Source: Dermacentor variabilis
Taxonomy: Eukaryota; Arthropoda; Arachnida; Ixodida; Ixodidae
DNA length: 64,000 nucleotides
Assembly: GCF_050947875.1 (NCBI RefSeq)
Contig: NW_027460412.1
Span: forward strand, 1,860,001 to 1,924,000
Reading direction: 5' to 3'
Shown: one piece after another, positions 25,430 to 35,892 of the stretch
Layout of the letters: each line of letters starts with the position of its first letter
How positions within the stretch are numbered: position 1 is the first letter of the stretch
The notes under the pieces: generated by a model
What the model was told of the DNA's origin: nothing
Databases searched by the model: none
The model's input: the letters and a program-made list of their open reading frames with translations, nothing else
Made by a program: the position numbers and the translations under genes

Positions 25430-27050
25430 ATCGGCATGCTTAGCACGTCGTTCGGTAGAAATCCACGTGCCCGTTCTGCCAAAAGCACCATTTGCATGCA
25501 TATCTTGTGGTTTTGCAGAAAACAACGTCCGCGTCTATCAAAAGATGCATGAGCATGCTTAAAACGCATTTTGGCACCAATCCGTGCGCGGGTGCTAAAA
25601 AGAGCAGCACCGGCATGCTTAGGACGTCGTTTGGTAGAAATGCACGTGCGCGTTCTGCCAAAAGCACCATTAGCATATGTTGTGGTTTTGCAGAAAACAA
25701 CGTCCGCGTCTATCAAAAGATGCATGTGCATGCTTAAAACGCGTTTTGGCACAAATCGATGCGCGGGTGCTAAAAAGAGCACCATCGGCGTGCTTAGCAC
25801 GTCGTTTGGTGGAAATCCACGTGCCCGTTCTGCCAAAAGCACCATTTGCATGCATATCTTGTGGTTTTGCAGAAAACAACGTCCGCGTCTATCAAAAGAT
25901 GCATGAGCATGCTTAAAACGCATTTAGGCACCAATCCGTGCGCGGGTGCTAGAAAGAGCAGCATCGGCATGCTTAGATCGTCGTTTGGTAGAAATCTACG
26001 TGCGCGTTATGCGAAAAGCACCATTTGCATGCATATCTTGTGGTTTTGCAGAAAACAACGTCCGCGTCTACCAAAAGATGCATGTGCATGCTTAAAACGC
26101 GTTTTGGCACAAATCCATGCGCGGGTGCTAAAAAGAGCAGCATCGGTATGCTTAGGACGTCGTTTGGTAGAAATCCACGTGCGCGTTCTGCCAAAAGAAC
26201 CATTTGCATGCATATGTTGTGGTTTTGCAGAAAACAACGTCGTCGCCTACCAAAAGATGCATGTGCATGCTTAAAACGCGTTTTGGCACAAATGCATGCG
26301 CGGGTGCTAAATAGAGCAGCATGGGCATGCTTAGCACGTCATTTGGTAGAAATCCACGTGCGTGTTCTGCCAAAAGCACCATTCGCATGCATATCTTGTG
26401 GTTTTGCAGAAAACAACTTCCGCGTCTACCAAAAGATGCATGTGCATGCTTAAAACGTGTTTTGGCACAAATCCATGCGCGTGTGCTAAAAAGAGCAGCA
26501 TCGGCATGATTAGCACGTCATTTGGTAGAAATCCACGTGCGCGTACTGCCAAAAGCACCATTCGCATGCATATCTTGTGGTTTTGCAGAAAACAACGTCC
26601 GCGTCTACCAAAAGATGCATGTGCATGCTTAAAACGCGTTTTCGCTCAAATCCATGCGCGGGTGCTAAAAAGAACAGCATCGGCACGCTTAGCACGTCGT
26701 TTGGTAGAAATCCACGTGCACGTTCTGCCAAAAGCACCATTTTCATGCATATGTTGTGGTTTTGCAGAAAACAACGTCCGCGTCTACCAAAAGATGCATG
26801 TGCATGCTCAAAACGCGTTTTGGCACAAATCCAAGCGCGGGTGCTAAAAAGAGCAGCATCGGCATGCTTAGCACGTCGTTTGGTAGAAATGCACGTGCGC
26901 ATTCTGCCAAAAGCACCATTTGCATGCGTATCTTGTGGTTTTGCAGAAAACAACGTCCGCGTCTACCAAAAGATGCATGTGCATGCTCAAAACGCGTTTT
27001 GGCACAAATCAATGCGCGGGTGCTAAAAAGAGCAGCATCGGCATGCTTAG
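25430..27050 (+). repeat. Block repeated at a 3,030-bp shift, copy 2
   Basis: Second copy of the 22.4-24.1 kb block. It ends in monomers of the AAATCAATGCG and CACGAGGGCG types (about 27,010-27,290) that belong to the 8-monomer HOR order, so pieces of that HOR are found well outside its regular zone. Confidence 0.75.
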
Positions 27051-28408
27051 CACGTCGTTTGGTAGAAATCCACGCGCGCGTTGTGCCAAAAGCACCATTC
27101 GCATGCATATCTTGTGGTTTTGCAGAAAACAACGTCCGCGTCTACCAAAAGATGCATGTGCATGCTGAAAACGCGTTTTGGCACCAATCCGTGCGCAGCT
27201 GCTAAAAAGAGCAGCATCGGCATGCATAGGACGTCGTTTGGTAGAAATCCACGAGGGCGTTCTGCCAAAAGCACCATTTGCATATGTTGTGGTTTTGCAG
27301 AAAACAACGTCCGCGTCTATCAAAAGATGCATGTGCATGCTTAAAACGCGTTTTGGCACAAATCCATGCGCGGGTGCTAAAAAGAGCAGCATCGGCATGC
27401 TTAGCACGTCGTTTGGTAGAAATCCACGTGCGCGTTCTGCCAAAAGCACCATTTGCATGCATATCTTGTGGTTTTGCAGAAAACAACGTCCGCGTCTACC
27501 AAAAGATGCATGTGCATGCTTAACAAGCGTTTTGGCACAAATCCATGTGGGGGTGCAAAAAAGAGCTGCATCTGCATGCTTAGCACACCTTTTCGTAGAA
27601 ATCCACGTTCGCGTTCTGCCAAAAGCACCATTTGCATGCATATGTTGTGGTTTTGCAGAAAACAACGTCCGCGTCTATCAAAAGATGCATGTGTATGCTT
27701 AAAACGCGTTTTGGCACAAATCCATGCGCGGGTGCTAAAAAGAGCACCATCGGCATGCTTAGCACGTCCTTTGGTAGAAATCCACGTGCGCGTTCTGCCA
27801 AAAGCACCATTTGCATGCATATGTTGTGGTTTTGCAGAAAACAACGTCCGCGTCTAGCAAAAGACGCATGTGCATGCTTAAAACGCGTTTTGGCACAAAT
27901 CCATGCGCGGGTGCTAAAAAGAGCACCATCGGCATGCTTAGCACGTCGTTTGGTAGAAATCCACGTGCGCGTTCTGCCCAAAGCACCATTTGCATGAATA
28001 TCTTGTGGTTTTGCAGAAAATAACGTCCGCGTCTATCAAAAGATGCATGAGCATGCTTAAAACGCGTTTTGGCACAAATCCACGCGCGGCTGCTAACAAT
28101 AGCACCATCGGCATGCTTAGCACGTCGTTTGGTAGAAATCCGCGTGCGCGTTTTGCCAAAAGCACCATTTGCATGCATATCTTGTGGTTTTGCAGAAAAC
28201 AACGTCCGCGTCTACCAAAAGATGCATGTGCATGCTGAAAACGCGTTTTGGCACCAATCCGTGCGCGGGTGCTAAAAAGAGCAGCATCGGCATGCTTAGG
28301 ACGTCGTTTGGTAGAAATCCACGTGCGCGTTCTGCCAAAAGCACCATTTGCATGCATATCTTGTGGTTTTGCAGAAAACAACGTCCGCGTCTACCAAAAG
28401 ATGCATGT

Positions 28409-28468
28409 GCATGCTTAAAACGCGTTTTGGCACAAATCCATGCGCGGGTGCTAAAAAGAGCAGCATCG
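28409..28468 (+). repeat. Subunit A of the reference monomer (60 bp)
   Basis: First of three related subunits. It begins GCATGCTTAAAACGCG and ends AGAGCAGCATCG. Hand alignment without gaps to subunit B gives 42 identities in 60 positions. Against subunit C, with one 1-base gap, it gives about 37 in 60. Conserved landmarks shared with B and C are the leading GCATGC, a TTTxG tract near position 18-22, AxAAATCC or a similar A-rich core near 24-32, a GCGCG or CCGCG CpG cluster near 34-40, and a C..AAAAG tract near 43-52. It contains the 12-base palindrome annotated separately. Confidence 0.85.
28417..28428. repeat. 12-bp perfect palindrome AAAACGCGTTTT in subunit A
   Basis: AAAACGCGTTTT equals its own reverse complement and is present once in most monomers, so it recurs roughly every 179 bp. 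Copies of the ACCAATCCG type usually have AAAACGCATTTT instead, which breaks the dyad through one G-to-A change. Subunits B and C have diverged at the same place (CACGTCGTTT and CTTGTGGTTT), so the dyad is specific to A. It could be a protein-binding site or simply a hotspot of symmetry; the sequence alone does not decide. Confidence 0.8.
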
Positions 28469-28528
28469 GCATGCTTAGCACGTCGTTTGGTAGAAATCCA
28501 CGTGCGCGTTCTGCCAAAAGCACCATTT
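28469..28528 (+). repeat. Subunit B of the reference monomer (60 bp)
   Basis: Second subunit, beginning GCATGCTTAGCACGTCG and ending AAAGCACCATTT. It is exactly 60 bp downstream of subunit A and aligns to it without gaps at 70% identity. It matches subunit C at about 73% with one gap. The three-fold internal homology means the 179-bp monomer most likely arose by triplication of a roughly 60-bp ancestor, followed by divergence and amplification as a trimer; that history is inferred. Confidence 0.85.
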
Positions 28529-28587
28529 GCATGCATATCTTGTGGTTTTGCAGAAAACAACGTCCGCGTCTACCAAAAGATGCATGT
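28529..28587 (+). repeat. Subunit C of the reference monomer (59 bp)
   Basis: Third subunit, beginning GCATGCATATCTTGTGG and ending AAAAGATGCATGT. It spans the arbitrary monomer boundary. It is one base shorter than A and B: the gap falls in GT-CTACC against GTTCTGCC. This missing base is why the trimer is 179 and not 180 bp, and it shifts the reading frame once per monomer. The leading TGCATGCA is where the common 4-base deletion that makes 175-bp monomers occurs. Confidence 0.85.
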
Positions 28588-31500
28588 GCATGCTTAACAA
28601 GCGTTTTGGCACAAATCCATGTGCGGGTGCAAAAAAGAGCTGCATCTGCATGCTTAGCACACCTTTTCGTAGAAATCCACGTTCGCGTTCTGCCAAAAGC
28701 ACCATTTGCATGCATATGTTGTGGTTTTGCAGAAAACAACGTCCGCGTCTATCAAAAGATGCATGTGTATGCTTAAAACGCGTTTTGGCACAAATCCATG
28801 CGCGGGTGCTAAAAAGAGCACCATCGGCATGCTTAGCACGTCCTTTGGTAGAAATCCACGTGCGCGTTCTGCCAAAAGCACCATTTGCATGCATATGTTG
28901 TGGTTTTGCAGAAAACAACGTCCGCGTGTAGCAAAAGACGCATGTGCATGCTGAAAACGCGTTTTGGCACCAATCCGTGCGCGGGTGCTAAAAAGGGCAG
29001 CATCGGCATGCTTAGGAAGTCGTTTGGTAGAAATCCACGTGCGCGTTCTGCCAAAAGCACCATTTGCATATCTTGTGGTTTTGCAGAAAACAACGTCCGC
29101 GTCTACCAAAAGATGCATGTGCATACTTAAAACGCGTTTTGGCTCAAATCCATGCGCGGGTGCTAAAAAGAACAGCATCGGCATGCTTAGGAAGTCGTTT
29201 GGTAGAAATCCACGTGCGCGTTCTGCCAAAAGCACCATTTTCATGCATATGTTGTGGTTTTGCAGAAAACAACGTCCGCGTCTACCAAAAGATGCATGTG
29301 CATGCTCAAAACGCGTTTTGGCACAAATCCATGCGCGGGTGCTAAAAGAGCAGCATCGGCATGCTTAGCACGTCTTTTGGTAGAAATGCACGTGCGCATT
29401 CTGCCAAAAGCACCATTTGCATGCGTATCTTGTGGTTTTGCAGAAAACAACGTCCGCGTCTACGAAAAGATGCAGGTGCATGCTGAAATCGCGTTTTGGC
29501 ACCAATCCGTGCGCGGGTGCTAAAAAGAGCAGCATCGGAATGCTTAGCACGTCGTTTGGTAGAAATCCACGCGCGCGTTTTGCCAAAAGCACCATTCGCA
29601 TGCATATCTTGTGGTTTTGCAGAAAACAACGTCCGCGTCTACCAAAAGATGCATGTGCATGCTGAAAACGCGTTTTGGCACCAATCCGTGCGCAGCTGCT
29701 AAAAAGAGCAGCATCGGCATGCATATGACGTCGTTTGGTAGAAATCCACGAGGGCGTTCTGCCAAAAGCACCATTTGCATATGTTGTGGTTTTGCAGAAA
29801 ACAACGTCCGCGTCTATCAAAAGATGCATGTGCATGCTTAAAACGCGTTTTGGCACAAATCCATGCGCGGGTGCTAAAAAGAGCACCATCGGTATGCTTA
29901 GCACGTCGTTTGGTAAAAATCCACGTGCGCGTTCTGCCCAAAGCACCATTTGCATGTATATCTTGTGGTTTTGCAGAAAACATCGTCCGCGTCTATCAAA
30001 AGATCCTTGAGCATGCTTAAAACGCATTTTGGCACAAATCCGCGCGCGGCTGCTAAAAAGAGCACCATCGGCATGCTTAGCACGTCGTTTGGTAGAAATC
30101 CACGTGCGCGTTCTGCCAAAAGCACCATTTGCATGCATATCTTGTGGTTTTGCAGAAAATAACGTCCGCGTCTATCAAAAGATGCATGAGCATGCTTAAA
30201 ACGCGTTTTGGCACAAATCCACGCGCGGCTGCTAAAAATAGCACCATCGGCATGCTTAGCACGTCGTTTGGTAGAAATCCGCGTGCGCGTTTTGCCAAAA
30301 GCACCATTTGCATGCATATCTTGTGGTTTTGCAGAAAACAACGTCCGCGTCTACCAAAAGATGCATGTGCATGCTGAAAACGCGTTTTGGCACCAATCCG
30401 TGCGCGGGTGCTAAAAAGAGCAGCATCGGCATGCTTAGGACGTCGTTTGGTAGAAATCCACGTGCGCGTTCTGCCAAAAGCACCATTTGCATGCATATCT
30501 TGTGGTTTTGCAGAAAACAACGTCCGCGTCTACCAAAAGATGCATGTGCATGCTTAAAACGCGTTTTGGCACAAATCCATGCGCGGGTGCTAAAAAGAGC
30601 AGCATCGGCATGCTTAGCACGTCGTTTGGTAGAAATCCACGTGCGCGTTCTGCCAAAAGCACCATTTGCATGCATATCTTGTGGTTTTGCAGAAAACAAC
30701 GTCCGCGTCTACCAAAAGATGCATGTGCATGCTTAACAAGCGTTTTGGCACAAATCCATGTGCGGGTGCAAAAAAGAGCAGCATCTGCATGCTCAGCACA
30801 CCTTTTCGTAGAAATCCACGTTCGCGTTCTGCCAAAAGAACCATTTGCATGCATATGTTGTGGTTTTGCAGAAAACAACGTCCGCGTCTATCAAAAGATG
30901 CATGTGTATGCTTAAAACGCGTTTTGGCACAAATCCATGTGCGGGTGCTAAAAAGAGCACCATCGGCATGCTTAGCACGTCCTTTGGTAGAAATCCACGT
31001 GCGCGTTCTGCCAAAGCACCATTTGCATGCATATGTTGTGGTTTTGCAGAAAACAACGTCCGCGTCTAGCAAAAGATGCATGTGCATGCTTAAAACGCGT
31101 TTTGGCACAAATACATGCGCGGGTGCTAAAAAGAGCTGAATCGTCATGCTTGGCACGTCGTTTGGTAGAAATCCACGCGCGCGTTGTGCCAAAAGCACCA
31201 TTCGCATGCATATCTTCTGGTTTCGCAGAAAACAACGTCCGCGTCTGCCAAAAGATGCATGTGCATACTGAAAACGCGTTTTGGCACCAATCCGTGCGCG
31301 GGTGCTAAAAAGAGCAGCATCGGCATGCTTAGGAAGTCGTTTGGTAGAAATCCACGTGCGCGTTCTGCCAAAAGCACCATTTGCATATGTTGTGGTTTTG
31401 CAGAAAACAACGTCCGCGGCTATCAAAAGGTGCATGTGCATGCTTAAAACGCGTTTTGGCACAAATCCATGCGCGGGTGCTAAAAGAGCACCATCGGCAT

Positions 31501-31914
31501 GCTTAGCACGTCGTTTGGTAGAAATCCACGTGCGCGTTCTGCCAAAAGCACCATTTGCATTTATATCTTGTGGTTTTGCAGAAAACGTCCGCCTCTACCA
31601 AAAGATGCATGTGCATGCTTAAAACGCGTTTTGGCACAAATCCATGCGCGGGTGCTAAAAAGAGCAGCATCGGCATGCTTAGCACGTCGTTTGGTAGAAA
31701 TCGACGTGCGCGTTCTGCCAAAAGCACCATTCGCATGCATATCTTGTGGTCTTGCAGAAAACAACGTCCGTGTCTATCAAAAGATGCATGTGCATGCTTA
31801 TAACGCGCTTTGGCACAAATGCATGCGCGGTTGCTAAAAAGAGCACCATCGGCATGCTTAGCACGTCGTTTGGTAGAAATCCACGTGCGCGTTCTGCCAA
31901 AAGCACCATTTGCA

Positions 31915-33160
31915 TGCATATCTTGTGGTTTTGCCGAAAACAACGTCCGCGTCTACCAAAGGATGCATGTGCATGCTCAAAACGCGTTTTGGCACCAATC
32001 CGTGCGCGGGTGCTAAAAAGAGCAGCATCAGCATGCATAGGACGTCGTTTGGTAGAAATCCACGTGCGCGTTCTGCCAAAAGCACCATTTGCATTTATAT
32101 CTTGTGGTTTTGCAGAAAACGTCCGCCTCTACCAAAAGATGCATGTGCATGCTTAAAACGCGTTTTGGCACAAATCCATGCGCGGGTGCTAAAAAGAGCA
32201 GCATCGGCATGCTTAGCACGTCGTTTGGTAGAAATCTACGTGCGCGTTCTGCCAAAAGCACCATTCGCATGCATATCTTGTGGTCTTGCAGAAAACAACG
32301 TCCGCGTCTATCAAAAGATGCATGTGCATGCTTAAAACGCGTTCTGGCACAAATCCACGGGCGGCTGCTAAAAATAGCACCATCGGCATGCTTAGCACGT
32401 CGTTTGGTAGAAATCCGCGTGCGCGTTTTGCCAAAAGCACCATTTGCATGCATATCTTGTGGTTTTGCAGAAAACAACGTCCGCGTCTATCAAAAGATGC
32501 ATGTGCATGCTTAAAACGCGTTTTGGCACAAATCCATGCGCGGGTGATAAAAAGAGCAGCATCGGCATGCTTAGGGCGTCGTTTGGTAGAAATCCACGTG
32601 CGCGTTCTGCCAAAAGCACCATTTGCATGCATATCTTGTGGTTTTGCAGAAAACAACGTCCGCGTCTATCAAAAGATGCATGAGCATGCTTAAAACGCAT
32701 TTTGGCACAAATCCACGCGCGGCTGCTAAAAATAGCACCATCGGCAAGCTTAGCGCGTCGTTTGGTATAAATCCACGTGCGCGTTCTGCCAAAAGCACCA
32801 TTTGCATATGTTGTGGTTTTGCAGAAAACAACGTCCGCGTCTATTAAAAGATGCATGTGCATGCTTAAAACGCGTTTTGGCACAAATCCATGCGCGGGTG
32901 CTAAAAAGAGCACCATCGGCATGCTTAGAACGTCGTTTGGTAGAAATCCACGTGCGCGTTCTGCCAAAAGCACCATTTGCATGCATATCTTGTGGTTTTG
33001 CAGAAAACAACGTCCACGTCTACCAAAAGATGCATGTGCATGCTCAAAACGCGTTTTGGCACCAATCCGTGCGCGGGTGCTAAAAAGAGCAGCATCAGCA
33101 TGCATAGGACGTCGTTTGGTAGAAATCCACGTGCGCGTTCTGCCAAAAGCACCATTTGCA
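31915..33160 (+). repeat. 7-monomer HOR, copy 1 (register 1,245 bp)
   Basis: Seven monomers recur 1,245-1,246 bp downstream. Markers are CATTTGCATTTATATC followed by AGAAAACGTCCGCC (a 3-base loss, about 32,091 and 33,336), TGGTCTTGCAG (about 32,281 and 33,526), CACGGGCGGCTGC, GGGTGATAAAAAG, GGCAAGCTTAGCGCG and CTATTAAAAG. An earlier CATTTATATC monomer at 31,557 lies 534 bp (three monomers) before the first of these. Confidence 0.8.
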
Positions 33161-34405
33161 TGCATATCTTGTGGTTTGCAGAAAACAACGTCCGCGTCTA
33201 CCAAAGGATGCATGTGCATGCTCAAAACTCGTTTTGGCACCAATCCGTGCGCGGGTGCTAAAAAGAGCAGCATCAGCATGCATAGGACGTCGTTTGGTAG
33301 AAATCCACGTGCGCGTTCTGCCAAAAGCACCATTTGCATTTATATCTTGTGGTTTTGCAGAAAACGTCCGCCTCTACCAAAAGATGCATGTGCATGCTTA
33401 AAACGCGTTTTGGCACAAATCCATGCGCGGGTGCTAAAAAGAGCAGCATCGGCATGCTTAGCACGTCGTTTGTTAGAAATCTACGTGCGCGTTCTGCCAA
33501 AAGCACCATTCGCATGCATATCTTGTGGTCTTGCAGAAAACAACGTCCGCGTCTATCAAAAGATGCATGTGCATGCTTAAAACGCGTTTTGGCACAAATC
33601 CACGGGCGGCTGCTAAAAATAGCACCATCGGCATGCTTAGCACGTCGTTTGGTAGAAATCCGCGTGCGCGTTTTGCCAAAAGCACCATTTGCATGCATAT
33701 CTTGTGGTTTTGCAGAAAACAACGTCCGCGTCTATCAAAAGATGCATGTGCATGCTTAAAACGCGTTTTGGCACAAATCCATGCGCGGGTGATAAAAAGA
33801 GCAGCATCGGCATGCTTAGGGCGTCGTTTGGTAGAAATCCACGTGCGCGTTCTGCCAAAAGCACCATTTGCATGCATATCTTGTGGTTTTGCAGAAAACA
33901 ACGTCCGCGTCTATCAAAAGATCCATGAGCATGCTTAAAACGCATTTTGGCACAAATCCACGCGCGGCTGCTAAAAATAGCACCATCGGCAAGCTTAGCG
34001 CGTCGTTTGGTAGAAATCCACGTGCGCGTTCTGCCAAAAGCACCATTTGCATATGTTGTGGTTTTGCAGAAAACAACGTCCGCGTCTATTAAAAGATGCA
34101 TGTGCATGCTTAAAACGCGTTTTGGCACAAATCCATGCGCGGGTGCTAAAAAGAGCACCATCGGCATGCTTAGCACGTCGTTTGGTAGAAATCCACGTGC
34201 GCGTTCTGCCAAAAGCACCATTTGCATGCATATCTTGTGGTTTTGCAGAAAACAACGTCCGCGTCTACCAAAAGATGCATGTGCATGCTCAAAACGCGTT
34301 TTGGCACCAATCCGTGCGCGGGTGCTAAAAAGAGCAGCATCAGCATGCATAGGACGTCGTTTGGTAGAAATCCACGTGCGCGTTCTGCCAAAAGCACCAT
34401 TTGCA
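33161..34405 (+). repeat. 7-monomer HOR, copy 2 (register 1,245 bp)
   Basis: Second copy. Differences include GTTTGTTAG (about 33,470) for GTTTGGTAG, GATCCATGAGC (about 33,920) for GATGCATGAGC, and GTTTTGGCAC (about 33,585) for GTTCTGGCAC. Its end overlaps the start of the 12-monomer duplication that follows, so the two events are nested. Confidence 0.78.
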
Positions 34406-35892
34406 TGCATATCTTGTGATTTTGCAGAAAACAACGTCCGCGTCTACCAAAAGATGCATGTGGATGCTTAAAACGCGTTTTGGCACAAATCCATGCGCGG
34501 GTGCTAAAAAGAGCTGAATCGGCATGCTTAGCACGTCGTTTGGTAGAAATCCACACGCGCGTTGCGCCAAAAGCACCATTCGCATGCATATCTTGTGGTT
34601 TTGCAGAAAACAACGTCCGCGTCTACCAAAGATGCATGTGCATGCTTAAAACGCGTTTTGGCACAAATCCACGCGTGGCTGCTAAAAATAGCACCATCGG
34701 CGTGCTTAGCACGTCGTTTGGTAGAAATCCGCGTGCGCGTTTTGCCAAAAGCACCATTTGCATGCATATCTTGTGGTTTTGCAGAAAACAACGTCCGCGT
34801 CTATCAAAAGATGCATGTGCATGCTTAAAACGCGTTTTGGCACAAATCCATGCGCGGGTGATAAAAAGAGCAGCATCGGCATGCTTAGGGCGTCGATTGG
34901 TAGAAATCCACGTGCGCGTTCTGCCAAAAGCACCATTTGCATGCATATCTTGTGGTTTTGCAGAAAACAACGTCCGCGTCTATCAAAAGATGCATGAGCA
35001 TGCTTAAAACGCATTTTGGCACAAATCCACGCGCGGCTGCTAAAAATAGCACCATCGGCATGCTTAGCACGTCGTTTGGTAGAAATCCACGTGCGCGTTC
35101 TGCCAAAAGCACCATTTGCATATGTTGTGGTTTTGCAGAAAACAACGTCCTCGTCTATCAAAAGATGCATGAGCATGCTTAAAACGCATTTTGGCACCAA
35201 TCCGTGCGCGGGTGCTAGAAAGAGCAGCATCGGCATGCTTAGGGCGTCGTTTGGTAGAAATCCACGTGCGCGTTCTGCCAAAAGCACCATTTGCATGCAT
35301 TTCTTGTGGTTTTGCAGAAAACAACGTGCGCGTCTATCAAAAGATGCATGAGCATGCTTAAAACGCATTTTGGCACCAATCCGTGCGCGGGTGCTAAAAA
35401 GAGCAGCATCGGCATGCTTAGGACGTCGTTTGGTAGAAATGCACGTGCGCGTTCTGCCAAAAGCACCATTTGCATATGTTTTGGTTTTGCAGAAAACAAC
35501 GTCCGCGTCTATCAAAAGATGCATGTGCATGCTTAAAACGCGTTTGGCACAAATCCATGCGCGGGTGCTAAAAAGAGCACCATCGGCATGCTTAGCACGT
35601 CGTTTGGTAGAAATCCACGTGCCCGTTCTGCGAAAAGCACCATTTGCATGCATATCTTGTGGTTTTGCAGAAAACAACGTCCGCGTCTATCAAAAGATGC
35701 ATGAGCATGCTTAAAACGCATTTTGGCACCAATCCGTGCGCGGGTGCTAGAAAGAGCAGCATCGGCATGCTTAGGACGTCGTTTGGTAGAAATCTACGTG
35801 CGCGTTATGCCAAAAGCACCATTTGCATGCATAGCTTGTGGTTTTGCAGAAAACAACGTCCGCGTCTATCAAAAGATGCATGTGCATGCTTA
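33759..35892 (+). repeat. 12-monomer tandem duplication, copy 1 (2,134 bp)
   Basis: This block and the next look identical wherever I compared them, including rare private states: GTTGCGCCAAAAGC (34,561/36,695), CGCGTGGCTGC (about 34,672/36,806), GGCGTCGATTGG (about 34,890/37,024), CATTTCTTGTGG with AACGTGCGCG (about 35,298/37,432), CATATGTTTTGG (about 35,473/37,607), GCGTTTGGCAC (about 35,540/37,674) and TCTGCGAAAAGC (about 35,627/37,761). The match extends to about 36,003/38,137, that is 2,245 bp at a 2,134-bp shift, as expected from unequal exchange within a monomer. Confidence 0.9.

Larger units (their letters stand above)
28365..28543 (+). repeat. Reference 179-bp monomer (matches the consensus)
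   Basis: This copy carries the commonest base at every site I compared and is used as the reference. The phase is arbitrary: it starts at GGTTTTGCAG and ends at CATATCTTGT. Offset 45 opens subunit A, offset 105 subunit B and offset 165 subunit C, which continues 44 bases into the next monomer. Frequent variable sites are CTACC/CTATC near offset 30-34, GCATGTGC/GCATGAGC near 40-46, CTTAAAAC/CTGAAAAC/CTCAAAAC near 50-57, CGCG/CGCA near 57-60, ACAAATCCA/ACCAATCCG near 69-76, CAGCATC/CACCATC near 97-103, TTAGCACG/TTAGGACG near 111-118 and CATGCATATC/CATATGTT near 166-176. Combinations of these states define the monomer types used for the HOR calls. Confidence 0.95.
27380..31500 (+). repeat. Shuffled blocks with 1,074- and 2,139-bp registers
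   Basis: About 27,380-27,860 recurs at 28,454-28,934 (shift 1,074 bp, six monomers). Both contain the CTTAACAAGCG/CACACCTTTTCG subfamily, GTGTATGC and CACGTCCTTTGG. About 24,715-25,205, 28,104-28,594 and 30,243-30,733 are near-identical three-monomer stretches at shifts of 3,389 and 2,139 bp. The rest is a mixture with single-base losses (GCTAAAAGAGC at about 29,341 and 31,480; CTGCCAAAGCACC at about 31,010). I found no longer period and no non-satellite sequence. Confidence 0.72.

Noticed and set aside
28409..28468. CENP-B box in subunit A (GCGCGGGTGC resembles its CGGG end)
   Set aside because: The pattern TTCG-4-A-2-CGGG is not met: the bases where A and TTCG should be are G and an A-rich stretch. 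No match on the complement either.
28409..28468. Further halving of the 60-bp subunit into about 30-bp repeats
   Set aside because: Short matches such as CATGC and TAAAA occur at both halves, but I could not align them beyond chance level by eye.
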